Below are positions 17,441 to 26,793 of a stretch of DNA of 64,000 nucleotides, piece by piece. This DNA is from RYN-230 sp963713815 (lineage in GTDB: Bacteria; Actinomycetota; Actinomycetes; Streptosporangiales; Streptosporangiaceae), in the NCBI GenBank assembly GCA_963713815.1, contig CAVQNH010000042.1, forward strand, positions 62,001 through 126,000, in the 5' to 3' direction. The notes under the pieces are model-generated. The model worked only from the letters and a program-made list of their open reading frames with translations, was not told the origin of the DNA and did not search any database. A program made the translations under genes and the position numbers. The number at the start of each line of letters is the position of its first letter. The first letter of the stretch is position 1.

Positions 17441-17534
17441 CAGCCAGCGCTGAGTTGCCGGCCAGGCGGCGCGTCGCAGGCGTGTTCCCGCCTCGTCCGG
17501 CGAATGGCGGGGGTCTCAGGGGTCGCCCCCGGAC
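17441..17534 (-). repeat. right copy of the ~100-bp inverted repeat element
   Basis: On the minus strand it starts five bases after the stop of the substrate-binding gene and shares with the left copy GTCCGGGGGCGACCCC, CCCCGCCATTCGCCGGAC, ACACGCCTGCG and CAGCGCTGGCTG. A third partial copy (CCCCCCGCCATTCGCC, minus strand) lies at about 17380-17425. I find no convincing gene between 16881 and 17538. Confidence 0.8.
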
Positions 17535-17538
17535 AGAA

Positions 17539-19158
17539 CTAGCCGATGTAGGCGAAATGCTCGAAGTCGAAGTTGGATAGTGGCTGGCCGACCTTGCCGG
17601 CCGTGTACCCGGTTATCTTCTCGCTGTAGGCGTCCAGCACGTCGATGAAGGCGGGGATGATGTAACCGCCCTCGTTGAAGTCGTAGTTCTGCATCTCGGA
17701 AATGATTTCCTTGCGCAGCGACGGGCTGGCGGTCGCGTTGGCCTGGTTGTAGAGGCTCGTGTACCGCGCATTGTCGGTGTGCGTCTCGTTGAACGGGGAC
17801 GCCTTCAGCATCGACTCCGCGACCTGGGCGAGGTAAGGGTAATAGTTGTAGTAATCCTGGGCGAAGGGCCACTTGAGATAGTTCGGGCCGAAGAAGGTGC
17901 CGGCCGGGACGTTGCTGAGTCTGACCGTGACCCCGGCCGCCTTGGCCTGCGCGGCCAGCACCGTGGCCATCGCCACCGTGCCGGTGGCCACCGCCGAGGT
18001 GGTCAGGCTGACCGTGAGGCCATCCTGGCCTGCCTTACTGAGCAGGAACTTGGCCTGCTGGATGTCGCCTTGCGCCGGCCGGACCAGCGAGTGGTCGAAG
18101 TCGGGGTCGTAGGGGGAGAAGAGATCGTTCGCCACCACCCCGTAGCCGTCGAGAGCCGAGTCGATCATCTGCGGCCGGTCCACGAGCAGCCGCATGGCCT
18201 GGCGGACCTTGACGTCGTTGAAGGGCGCCTGGTCAACGCGCATCGTGAAGGGGATGATCTCCCCGGAGTGCGACACGACCGTCTTGACGCCCCCGGTGGT
18301 GGCGAGGGAGGCGATCTGCGGCCCGTCGAGCGCACCGGCTCCCTGGATGACGCCCGTGCTCAGCGCGTCCTGCAGCGTGGTGTTGTCGCTGAAGTCGATG
18401 ATGGTCAGCGTGTCCGCGTAGGGCAGCCCGGACTTCCAGTAGTGCGGGTTGCGGGTGAAGACGCTGCGCTGGCCGGGGGTGAAGCTCTGGTACACGAAGG
18501 CTCCGGTGCCGACCGGCTTGGCCGGGTTGAATCCCACCGGCGCGATGTAGAGGTTGTACCAGAAGGCGGCCAGCTGCTCGGCGAAGCTGGAGAAGGGCTT
18601 AGTCAGCCGGACCAGCACGGTGTGCGGGTCCAGGGCCTTGGTGTTGGCCAGGTCGATCGGCCCGAGGCCGAACTTGCCCGTGAAGCCGTTCGAGTAGACC
18701 CGCTGGAACGTGAACAGCACGTCGGAGGCGGTGAAGTCCTTCCCGTCATGCCACGTCACACCAGGGCGCAGGTTGATGACCCACTCGGAGAGCGACCCCT
18801 GGTGCGGGGTGATCGACTGGGCCAGCACGTACTCGACCTGCGCCTGCGCGTCGAGCTGGACCAAGGGCTGGTACAGCGACTGCAGCCGGGACGTGTCAAT
18901 GTAGGTGAGGCTCTTGTGCGGGTCGAGGGTGTCCGAGCTGGAGCCCCCGGCGAGGCCGAGCTTCAGGTTGCCGCCGCGCTTCAGGGTCCGGCTGGCCTGG
19001 TCTAAATGCTGCGTCGCGCCGGCACTGGAGCCGCCGCAGGCGGCCAGGAGGCTTCCGCCGCCTGCCAGGGCACCGGCGGCAGCAATCCCGCGCAGGAATT
19101 GGCGTCGCCCGAATTCTGGTCCCGGCCGCGGCGTGCTGCTCTGATCCGGTCGATCCAC
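17539..19158 (-). CDS. ABC transporter substrate-binding lipoprotein, family 5 (peptide/oligopeptide type)
   Basis: 539 aa. A twin-arginine signal (RRQFLRGIAAAGALAGG) is combined with a lipobox (LLAAC), so export is probably by Tat followed by lipidation. The mature part is SBP_bac_5: GGNLKLGLAGGSSSDTLDPHKS, VTWHDGKDFTASDVLFTFQRV, FTRNPHYWKSGLPYADTL. These bind peptides, nickel or sugars for DppBCDF-type importers. It starts at GTG 19158 behind GGAGGTAGG. It likely feeds the permease operon that begins at 20788 on the opposite strand, separated by a dehydrogenase gene; that pairing is inference. Confidence 0.88.
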   Translation of the reverse strand: MDRPDQSSTPRPGPEFGRRQFLRGIAAAGALAGGGSLLAACGGSSAGATQHLDQASRTLKRGGNLKLGLAGGSSSDTLDPHKSLTYIDTSRLQSLYQPLVQLDAQAQVEYVLAQSITPHQGSLSEWVINLRPGVTWHDGKDFTASDVLFTFQRVYSNGFTGKFGLGPIDLANTKALDPHTVLVRLTKPFSSFAEQLAAFWYNLYIAPVGFNPAKPVGTGAFVYQSFTPGQRSVFTRNPHYWKSGLPYADTLTIIDFSDNTTLQDALSTGVIQGAGALDGPQIASLATTGGVKTVVSHSGEIIPFTMRVDQAPFNDVKVRQAMRLLVDRPQMIDSALDGYGVVANDLFSPYDPDFDHSLVRPAQGDIQQAKFLLSKAGQDGLTVSLTTSAVATGTVAMATVLAAQAKAAGVTVRLSNVPAGTFFGPNYLKWPFAQDYYNYYPYLAQVAESMLKASPFNETHTDNARYTSLYNQANATASPSLRKEIISEMQNYDFNEGGYIIPAFIDVLDAYSEKITGYTAGKVGQPLSNFDFEHFAYIG

Positions 19159-19364
19159 GGAAACCTACCTCCACGAATTGGCATAGTGCACTAAACGTAT
19201 TCAGGGAACATGATCGAATAGGCACACGACGGCCCGGCGCGGCATGCGGGACCAATCCTCCCGGTAACGCGCTCTATGCGGATTACTGGCCATAGTGTCA
19301 CAGGCCGGGTGGTCGCGCTACCCACGCGAATACGCTCCGGCAGCGAGGGGTTACTCGGCACGGT

Positions 19365-20396
19365 TTACTCGGCAACCAGGAGCACCTTTCCGACGTGCTC
19401 GCGGCGCTCGAGGAAACGGTGCGCCGCAGCGGCGTCACTGACGGGGAAGGTGGCGGCAATGGGCACCGTGATCAATCCGCGCCGGATCAGGTCCAGTGAC
19501 GTGGCCAGCTCATCGGGGGGCGCCAGGCGGAAGCCGATGATGCGCCAGCCGTTCCGGAACACGGGAATCAGGTCGATCGGGACCACCTCGCCGGCGTGCG
19601 CGCCACAGATGACGAGCGTGCCTTCCTCCCGCAGCACGGACAGGTGCGCCGGGAACAGCGGGCCGCCCACCGTGTCGAGGACCGCGTCGAAGCGGCGGCC
19701 GTCCGTGACCCGCAGGAGGTCCGCGGCGATATCGCCCCCGCCCCGGACGATGACCTCGTCGGCGCCGAGCGCGGAGACCTGCCCGGCCTTGGCCGCCGTG
19801 CCGGCCGTGGCCACCACGGTCGCCCCGGCCAGCTTCGCGCACTGGACCAGGGCTCCGGCCACGCCGCCCGAGGCGGACGGGACCAGCACCAGGTCGCCGG
19901 GGCGGACGAGGGCCAGCCGGTTCACCATGTGCCATGCGGTGCTGACGGCGCACTGGCCAGCGGCCATCGCGAGCAGGTCATCGGCCGGCTCGAGGGGGAC
20001 GACTACCTCGGCCGGCACGCAGACCAGCTCACCGTAGCCGCCCCACCGGGTGGTCCCGAAGACCTCGAAGGCCTCGCAGAGATCAGGCCGCCACCGGGCG
20101 CACCGGGCGCACCGGCCGCAGCTGTACTGCTGGAACGCGGTGACCCGGTCGCCGGCCCGGATGGGGCCGGTGGCGTCACCCGCGCCGACCACGGTGCCGG
20201 CGAACTCCGCCCCGAGGACCATGGGCAGCTCGAACGGCCACCGGGACGTGCCGGCCCGGGAGTCGAGGTCTGAGTGGTTGACCCCGCAGGCCTGCACCTG
20301 GACCAGGACGTCGCCCGGGCCGATCTCGGGATCGGGGATGTCCGCGTACTGCATCGCCTCGGCCGGCCCGTACTCGTAGAACGCCGCCGCCTTCAC
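19365..20396 (-). CDS. zinc-type alcohol dehydrogenase / quinone oxidoreductase family protein
   Basis: 343 aa medium-chain dehydrogenase. ACGVNHSDLDSRAG and a four-Cys lobe (SCGRCARCARWRPDLC) indicate a structural zinc. The expected GHE catalytic-zinc triplet reads GAE, so catalytic zinc binding is doubtful. The nucleotide fold is VLVPSASGGVAGALVQCAKLAGATVVATAG, resembling QOR/crotonyl-CoA-reductase-like members and NADPH use. The start is GTG 20396 (VKAAAFYEYG) with GGGGAGG upstream; the longer frame adds an Arg/Pro leader. A 13-nt palindrome lies about 100 bp upstream. Confidence 0.82.
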   Translation of the reverse strand: MKAAAFYEYGPAEAMQYADIPDPEIGPGDVLVQVQACGVNHSDLDSRAGTSRWPFELPMVLGAEFAGTVVGAGDATGPIRAGDRVTAFQQYSCGRCARCARWRPDLCEAFEVFGTTRWGGYGELVCVPAEVVVPLEPADDLLAMAAGQCAVSTAWHMVNRLALVRPGDLVLVPSASGGVAGALVQCAKLAGATVVATAGTAAKAGQVSALGADEVIVRGGGDIAADLLRVTDGRRFDAVLDTVGGPLFPAHLSVLREEGTLVICGAHAGEVVPIDLIPVFRNGWRIIGFRLAPPDELATSLDLIRRGLITVPIAATFPVSDAAAAHRFLERREHVGKVLLVAE

Positions 20397-20787
20397 CGCC
20401 CGCAACCTCCCCGCCGGGGCCGGCCCAGGTCCCCGCGAGCCTGATCTCCGGGGATGAGGCCGGGAGCGGAAGCCATTCTCCGGCACGCAATTACGTAGTA
20501 ACTACGCTGCCTCGTTATATACCCGGGTCTCTGGCGGCTGCAGTGACCGGAAACGGCTGGCCTGAAGGCCCCGGCGCGGCACTGTTTCGTCACATTAGTT
20601 GCATCCATCATCGGACGCACCCAGGAATCACAACCGAAGCCTGACATGGGCGACCCTAAGCTCCATTGGCCTGACATGGAATTTACTAAGATAATTCGGA
20701 GATAAAGCCACCGTCCCGGCCGGGCGGCCGGGCGGAGCTAGCCGGGCCACTCGCCACTCGAGGTGGTGTTTCGAGGAGAATATCGCC
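20397..20787. other. divergent control region, no gene seen
   Basis: 391 bp separate the minus-strand dehydrogenase from the plus-strand permease operon. The middle (about 20490-20700) is less GC-rich than the flanks. It contains the palindrome CGTAGTAACTACG at 20494-20506 and a pair of identical 11-bp direct repeats at 20639-20649 and 20669-20679. The region presumably holds both promoters. Confidence 0.55.
20639..20679 (+). promoter_or_regulatory. 11-bp direct repeats upstream of the permease operon
   Basis: GCCTGACATGG occurs twice, its starts exactly 30 bp apart (about three helical turns), 109-149 bp before the GTG of the permease gene. Same-face spacing suits a dimeric regulator. No regulator gene is adjacent, so this is a candidate only. 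Confidence 0.35.
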
Positions 20788-21915
20788 GTGAAGAGTAAGA
20801 TTCAGGCTGATTCCGGTAAATGGCGCATGGGTCATCTCATGCTGGCGGGAAGGATCGGCAACGTGGCAGACGCCCGTGCGGTTCGGCGGCCGGAGCCGGG
20901 TCCGGCCGCGGGCTCCCCGCTCCCGGCCTCCCCGCCCGCGGCCCGCGGCGCTCACCCGGTCCGCCGTCTCGTCGGGCGGCGGGCCGCAGCCGGGCTGTTC
21001 ACCTTATGGGTCGTGTCCGTGCTGGTATTCGCGGCCACCGAGGTGCTGCCGGGCAACGCGGCCAACGCGGTACTCGGGCGCACCGCGGCCAGCAGCCCGG
21101 CCGCGCTGCACCGGCTGGAGGCGGCCCTGCACCTCAACCGGGGCCTGCTCGACCAGTACTGGCTCTGGTTCTCCGGCCTGTTCACCGGCCACCTCGGCCA
21201 CTCCCTGGTCAACGGGCAGCCGGTCTGGGGTTACGTGGCCCCGAGGCTCATCAACTCCGCCGTGCTGATGGGCGTCACCGGCGTGATCGGGGCCGGAGCG
21301 GGGGTCGCGCTGGGCGCACTGGCCGCGCTCCGCCGGGATGGCTGGTTCGACCACGCCAGCGCGGTGACCGCGCTGGCCGTGACCGCGCTGCCGGAATTCG
21401 TGGTCGCGATCGGCCTGATCATCCTGTTCTCCACGGTCGTCACCCACCTGCTGCCCGCGGTATCCCTCCTCCCGCCGGGCAGTTACGCCTGGAACGCCCC
21501 CCGGCTGCTGATCCTGCCGGTCGCCACCCTGCTCATCGTGATCGTGCCGTACATCCAGCGGATGACGCGGGCGGCGATGATCGAGGCGCTGGAGTCCGAC
21601 TACGTGGAGATGGCCCGGCTCAAGGGCGTGCCCATGTGGCGCATCGCCGGAGTGCACGCGCTGCCCAACGCCACTGCCCCGGTGATCCAGGTCATCGGGC
21701 TGAACTTCCTCTACCTGGCGGGCGGGGTGGTCATCGTGGAGTACGTGTTCGCCTTTCCCGGCGTGGGCCAGGGACTGGTCTACGCGGTCGAGAACCGCGA
21801 CATCCCGGTCATCCAGTTCATCGTCGTGCTGCTGGCCGCGTTCTACGTCGTCATGAACATCGTGACCGATGTGATCGCGCTGCTGGTCACGCCCCGGCAC
21901 AGGATTCCCAGGTAG
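20788..21915 (+). CDS. ABC transporter permease, DppB/OppB type
   Basis: 375 aa. After a non-conserved ~60-residue leader comes the DppB pattern: a first membrane helix (LFTLWVVSVLVFAATEVLPGNAA), a large external loop, five further helices and the EAA loop EALESDYVEMARLKGVPMWRIAGVHALPNA that contacts the ATPase. GTG 20788 has GAGGAG nine bases upstream. The next gene starts 13 bp after its stop. Together they form the channel of a peptide-type importer. Confidence 0.88.
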   Translation: MKSKIQADSGKWRMGHLMLAGRIGNVADARAVRRPEPGPAAGSPLPASPPAARGAHPVRRLVGRRAAAGLFTLWVVSVLVFAATEVLPGNAANAVLGRTAASSPAALHRLEAALHLNRGLLDQYWLWFSGLFTGHLGHSLVNGQPVWGYVAPRLINSAVLMGVTGVIGAGAGVALGALAALRRDGWFDHASAVTALAVTALPEFVVAIGLIILFSTVVTHLLPAVSLLPPGSYAWNAPRLLILPVATLLIVIVPYIQRMTRAAMIEALESDYVEMARLKGVPMWRIAGVHALPNATAPVIQVIGLNFLYLAGGVVIVEYVFAFPGVGQGLVYAVENRDIPVIQFIVVLLAAFYVVMNIVTDVIALLVTPRHRIPR

Positions 21916-21928
21916 GACGGAGGACCGG

Positions 21929-22858
21929 GTGCCCACGACCGTTGCCCCTCCGCACGCGGAGCGGATCCGCCGCCACCAGTGGCTGGCCTCGGTGGGGTCG
22001 GCGGCGCGCACCCCGCGCGGCGCCACCGGACTGGGCCTGGCCGGCTTCGTCGTGGCCGTCGCGGTCATCGGCCCGCTCGTCGCCCCTGATTCGCCCACCG
22101 CGCTGCTGACCCTGCCGTTCGCGAAGCCGTCCGGGCGGTTCCCCCTCGGCGCCGACTTCCTGGGCCGCGATGTCCTGTCCCGGGTCCTGGACGGCGGCTG
22201 GCTGCTGCTGCTGATGGCGGCGGCCGCGACCGCGCTCGGGATCGTCGCCGGGGCGGCCGCCGGGATCAGCGCCGCCTACCTCCGCGGCCGCCCGGACGGG
22301 CTGATCATGCGGACCGTCAACGTGATCCTGGCCTTTCCGCAGCTGGTCTTCGCCCTCCTGCTGCTGAGCATCCTGGGCCCCAAGCTGTGGCTGATCGTGC
22401 TGGCCGTCGGGCTGACTCACGCGCCCGCCGTCGCCCGGGTGCTGCGGTCGGCCACCCTGGACATCTCCGAGCGGGATTTCGTCAAGGTGGCCGAGCTGCA
22501 GGGCATGCGCCCGGTCACGATCATGGCCAAGGAGATCCTGCCCAGCCTGAGCACCCCCCTGATGGTGGAGGCAGGGCTGCGGCTGACCTACTCGATCATC
22601 ATCATGGCGGGCCTGGCCTTCCTCGGCTTCGGGCAGCCGCCGCCGTCACCCAGCTGGGGGACCATGATCAACGAGAACCGGGCCGGCCTGGCCCTGAATC
22701 CCTGGGCGGTGATCATCCCGGCCCTGCTGATCGCGCTGCTCACGATCGGCACCAATCTCCTCACCGACGCCGTCGGGCGGGCCGCGCTGGGCGTGGACCG
22801 CAGGCCCGAGGAAGCAGCGCTGCTGGACGAACTGGACCCCGCGGGGATCAGAGGATGA
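21929..22858 (+). CDS. ABC transporter permease, DppC/OppC type
   Basis: 309 aa. Six membrane helices with the DppC features: FPLGADFLGRDVLSRVLDGG near the N-terminus and the EAA loop ISERDFVKVAELQGMRPVTIMAKEILPSL. GTG 21929 follows GGAGG by five bases. Its stop overlaps the ATG of the ATPase gene (ATGA at 22855-22858), showing translational coupling. It is the partner of the upstream DppB-like subunit. Confidence 0.9.
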   Translation: MPTTVAPPHAERIRRHQWLASVGSAARTPRGATGLGLAGFVVAVAVIGPLVAPDSPTALLTLPFAKPSGRFPLGADFLGRDVLSRVLDGGWLLLLMAAAATALGIVAGAAAGISAAYLRGRPDGLIMRTVNVILAFPQLVFALLLLSILGPKLWLIVLAVGLTHAPAVARVLRSATLDISERDFVKVAELQGMRPVTIMAKEILPSLSTPLMVEAGLRLTYSIIIMAGLAFLGFGQPPPSPSWGTMINENRAGLALNPWAVIIPALLIALLTIGTNLLTDAVGRAALGVDRRPEEAALLDELDPAGIRG

Positions 22859-24778
22859 GGCGGGCCGGGGAACGGGCGGCGCAGCCAGCCGCTCATGACG
22901 CGGCCGGGGAGCCCGGGGGTTTCCGGCTGGAGGTCCGGGACCTGGAGATCCGCAGCGGGCACCACGGGGCCGCCGTGGTCACCGGGATCACGTTCGCGGT
23001 GCGGCCGGGCGACGTGCTCGGCCTGGTCGGCGAGTCCGGCTCCGGGAAGACCACGGTGGCCCTCGCCCTGCTCGGCCACACCCGGCGGGGCCTGTCCGTC
23101 ACCGCGGGCGAGATCCGCCTGGACGGCATGGACCTGCTGCGGCTGCGTCCCGCCGGGCTGCGGCAGGTGCGCGGGGCCGCCGTGAGCTACGTGCCGCAGG
23201 ACCCCTCGGCGGCGCTGAACCCGGCCCTGCGGATCGGATACCAGCTCCGGGAGGCGCTGAGAGTTCACGCCCCCGGACCGGGTTCGTTCCCTCGCCAGCC
23301 GCCGTCAGCTGCACCGGCTTCGTTCCCTCGCCGGTCGCTGTCACCGGGCCGGCTTCGTTCCCTCGCCGGTCCAGCGCCCCAGTGACACCGACGCCCGGGT
23401 TCTCGAGGTCCTCCGCGAGGTACGCCTGGACGCGACCCCGGCCATGCTGCGCCGGTACCCGCACCAGCTCTCGGGCGGGCAGCAGCAGCGCGTCGCGCTG
23501 GCTATGGCCTTCGCGTGCCGTCCCTCGCTGATCGTGCTGGACGAGCCCACCACCGGCCTCGACGTCTCGACCCAGCGCCACATCCTCGACACCGTCCGGC
23601 GCCTCTGCCACGGCTACGGCGTCGCGGCCGTCTACGTGAGCCACGATCTGGCCGTGGTCAGCGAGCTCGCGGCGCAGGTCGCCGTCATGTACGCCGGCCG
23701 GATCGTCGAGTCCGGGCCCTCCGCCCTGCTGTTCGGTCACCCGCTGCACCCCTATACGCGGGGGCTGCTCGCTTCCGTCCCGGTCCCCGAAGGCGGCCGG
23801 GTCCTGACCGGGATTCCCGGCCAGCAGCCGCCGCCCGGGGACCGCGGGCGCGGCTGCTCATTCGCCCCCCGGTGCGGCATCGTGATCGACGAGTGCCGGA
23901 CCCGCGTGCCGGAGCCGGCACCGGTCGCGGGACGCACGGTGCGCTGCCTGCGCGCGGCAGAGGCCGGGGCCGCCCGGGCGGAGCCCGCTCAGGCCGCCGC
24001 GGTGCCCAGCCCGCCGCCCGGGGAGATGGTGCTGTCCATCCGGGGGGTGTCAGCCCGGTACGGCCCGGTGCCGGCGCTCGCCGGCATCGACCTGGACGTG
24101 CCCCGGCAGGCGTGCGTGGCCGTCGTCGGCGAGTCCGGCTCCGGCAAGACGACGCTGGCCCGCTGCATCGTCGGGCTGCACCGGGACTGGACCGGCGAGA
24201 TGACCTTCCAGGAGGCCCGGCTCGCGCCCGGCGCCCGCCACCGCCCGGTGCCGGTGCTGCGGCAGATCCAGTACGTCTTCCAGAACCCGTACACCTCCCT
24301 CAACCCGCGGAAGACGGTCGGCCAGATCGTGGCCGAACCGCTGCACCGGCTGCTGCGCGTGCCCCGGGGTGAGCACACCGACCGGGTGGTCAGCGTGCTC
24401 GAGGACGTGGCCCTCGGCGGCCGCTACCTGTCCCGCTATCCCGATCAGCTGTCCGGCGGGGAGCGCCAGCGGGTCGCGATCGCCCGCGCCCTGATCGCCG
24501 AGCCAGCCCTGCTGGTCTGCGATGAGGTCACGTCGGCGCTCGACGTCTCGGTGCAGGCCGTCGTCGTCGAGCTGCTGCGCGCCGCTGCGGCCCGGCGGCA
24601 CCTGGCCATGCTCTTCATCACGCACAACCTCGCGCTGGTGCGCAGCGTCGCGCAGTTCGCCGTGGTCCTGCGCCACGGGGAGATCGTCGAGGCCGGGCCG
24701 GCCGGGCAGGTGCTGGCCGAGCCCGGCAGCGGTTACACCGCGCAGCTCATGGCGGACGTGCCCAGACTGAGATCATGA
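22855..24778 (+). pseudogene. fused two-domain peptide ABC ATPase (DppD-DppF type), split by tandem-repeat insertion
   Basis: The first part (22855-23385) has Walker A GESGSGKTTVA and Q-loop YVPQDPSAALNP, then enters repeat-encoded SFPRxxxS text and stops. The second part resumes just upstream of 23381 (open from there; first ATG 23444) with signature LSGGQQQRVALAMAF, Walker B LIVLDEP, the oligopeptide C-terminal Cys region, then a complete second NBD: GESGSGKTTLA, VFQNPYTSLNP, LSGGERQRVAIARAL, LLVCDEVTSALD. So the original gene encoded DppD and DppF in one chain. The insert at about 23278-23380 separates Q-loop and signature of domain 1 and shifts frame by one. As written, only the second half can give a working ATPase. 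Confidence 0.8.
23278..23380 (+). repeat. three ~35-bp tandem repeats inside the ABC ATPase gene
   Basis: Three units of 36, 35 and about 32 bp start at 23278, 23314 and 23349. Each begins CCGG(G/C)TTCGTTCCCTCGCC; the tails (for example GGTCGCTGTCACCGGG) vary. The core TTCGTTCCCTCGCC is at 23283-23296, 23319-23332 and 23354-23367. ABC ATPases have no such segment at this place, so it looks inserted. Confidence 0.88.
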
Positions 24779-26477
24779 GGCCGCCCGGGCCGGCGCCTGC
24801 GCCGCCTGCGCGTTCCAGAACCCGCACTGGTGCTGGGCCGCGAACGTGGCGGCCGGGATCGCGGCGCTCTGGCCGCCCGGCCGCAGCGACATGAGCTGGC
24901 GGCTGGTGTAGGCCGGCCAGGAGGGCTGGCCTGGTGCCTCCGGAACACCCAGCCGGGTGAACGCGCCCCACCAGACGATCATCTGGTGGGATAGCTGCAA
25001 CTGTGCCGGGGTGAGCTGGTCATACAGCGAGGTCCCGTTGCCGAAACTCGGCCACAGGTATGCGAGCTCCATCGCGTGCCCCGCGCCCCACTGGTAGCCC
25101 GGCAGGTCCTGGTTCAGCGCGGGCGCGTGCCGGTCGTCGAACTGGTAGAAGAAGGTGGGCGTCCGGCGGGCGAACTGGGCGGCCAGGTTCTGGGTGGGGC
25201 ACCCGCCGATCCCGTTGACGAAACCGCTGTCGGTCCAGATCGCCCCGATGGCGTAGGACGCGGTGTACGGGCTGGGGTAGGCGCTCCACGGATAGCGCTG
25301 CAGGATCGCAGGGGCCAGCGCGCCGTAGCTCTGGTCCACGAACTGGACGTACTGCTGCTCGGTGTACGAGGCGAACCCCTGCGTGAAGGTGCGGCCTTCG
25401 TCGTGGTTGGTCCCCATCAGCAGCGGGACCCTCGCGTAGTCGCCGTCGGCCACCGCGGTCAGGGGCGGCAGCGGCAGGTCCGGCCCACCGGACGTGAACT
25501 GCGCCGAGTAACTGGCGCTGGCCGTGAGCAGGGCGGACTCCGGCGTGTTCCGCAGGCAGGACGCGGCGGTGGCCGCGTCGGTGCAGCCCGCCTGGGCGGC
25601 GAAGGCCAGCCCGGCGGACTGGGCCTGGGCCGGGGTCTGGGACGGGCAGCTGCCGCTTTCACTGATCGCGCCGCGGAACAGGCCGCGGGCCAGCGGTGAG
25701 GTCATCAGCGCGCAGACGGACCAGCCGCCCGCTGACTCCCCGGCGATCGTGACCTGGCCCGGGTTGCCCCCGAACCGGGCGATGTTGCGGTGCACCCAGC
25801 GCAGTGCCGCTTCCTGGTCGAGCAGGCCGAAGTTGCCGTTGGCGGTCAGCGCCGAGGTGCCCAGGCCCGGCACGTCCAGGAAGCCGAACACGCCCAGCCG
25901 GTAGTTGAGGGACACCACGATGATGTGGTCGGTCCGGACGATCAGCGAGCCGTCATGCTGGTCACCGGCCCCGTTGAGCAGGCCGCCGCCGTGGATCATG
26001 ACCAGGACCGGCAGCCCGCGCCCGGCCCCATCGTGGGCGGCCGCGCGGCCCGGGCCGTCCGCCGGGGCGAAGACGTTGAGGAACAGGCAGTCCTCGGTGT
26101 CCTCCCGGGGGCCGTTGCCGCTGGCCAGCTGGGGACAGCGGTGACCATAGGAGGTCGCGTCCCGGACGCCGGACCAGGGCTGGACCGGCTGGGGCGCCTG
26201 CCAGCGCAGCGCCCCGACGGGCGGTGCGGCGTAGCGGACGCCCAGGAACTGGTCAACGCCCTCGGCGTGCTGGCCGCGCAGCATGCCGTCCTCGGTCGAG
26301 ACGATCAGCCCGCCGCTGCCCCCGGCGGCCTGGGCGGCCTGCGCGGACGCGCCGGTCCTGCGATGAGGCGGGCGGGGCGGCCAGCACGGCCGCGAGAGGG
26401 ATGGCCGCGGCGAGCCCGGCCACCGCCGGTAAGCTCCGCCACCGCGTCCAGGGGAAACGACCTGACTTTGCGTGCAT
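24773..26477 (-). CDS. secreted type-B carboxylesterase, one frameshift at 26357
   Basis: About 567 aa after removing one extra base. The signal peptide is in one frame from ATG 26477 (SLPAVAGLAAAIPLAAVLAA, with AAGGAGGAG upstream); the enzyme continues in another from 26356. Landmarks: TEDCLFLNVFAP, the nucleophile elbow GESAGG, the acid in TNHDEGRTF and the His in GAGHAMEL. The family (pNB esterase, carboxylesterase) hydrolyses esters of diverse acids. It is exported and unlinked to a pathway. Its stop overlaps the end of the convergent ABC ATPase gene by six bases. Confidence 0.85.
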
Positions 26478-26793
26478 GCTGGATCTCCTCCTTGAGCCAG
26501 CCCGGGCGCAGACCGCACCGGTGGGGCCAGGGCCAGGTCCCGCGGCATGCGCACGAACGCATCAGACCCTCTGATTCTGCAACCATCCGGGCGCCGGAGA
26601 CAGAGTTGCTTGCTCAAATTTTTCTGTGTCCCCGGCGCCGGCCCGCGCGAGACGCGGGGGCCGGCGCCGGGAGATGGGGTGCGGTGCGAGCGGGCCCGGC
26701 AGCGGGGGAGGGGCCGGGTGCGGGCTGCCTCCGGGAGGCCGGGGCGGCGCGGCCTCGGGCATCCGCGCGAGAGATGACACCCCGTGCCCCGGC
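26478..26793. other. gene-free spacer with strong hairpin
   Basis: 316 bp between the esterase start and the SDR stop, both on the minus strand. It holds the esterase promoter region and a long GC hairpin at 26631-26671. The segment 26600-26625 includes an AAATTTTT run. No open frame with a ribosome site is apparent. Confidence 0.55.
26631..26671 (-). terminator. long GC hairpin downstream of the SDR gene
   Basis: CCCGGCGCCGGCCCGCG (26631-26647) pairs with 26653-26671 across a 5-nt loop, giving 17 pairs with a 2-nt bulge. It lies about 120 bp past the minus-strand SDR stop and upstream of the esterase, suitable for ending the SDR transcript. No T-run follows on that strand. Confidence 0.5.
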
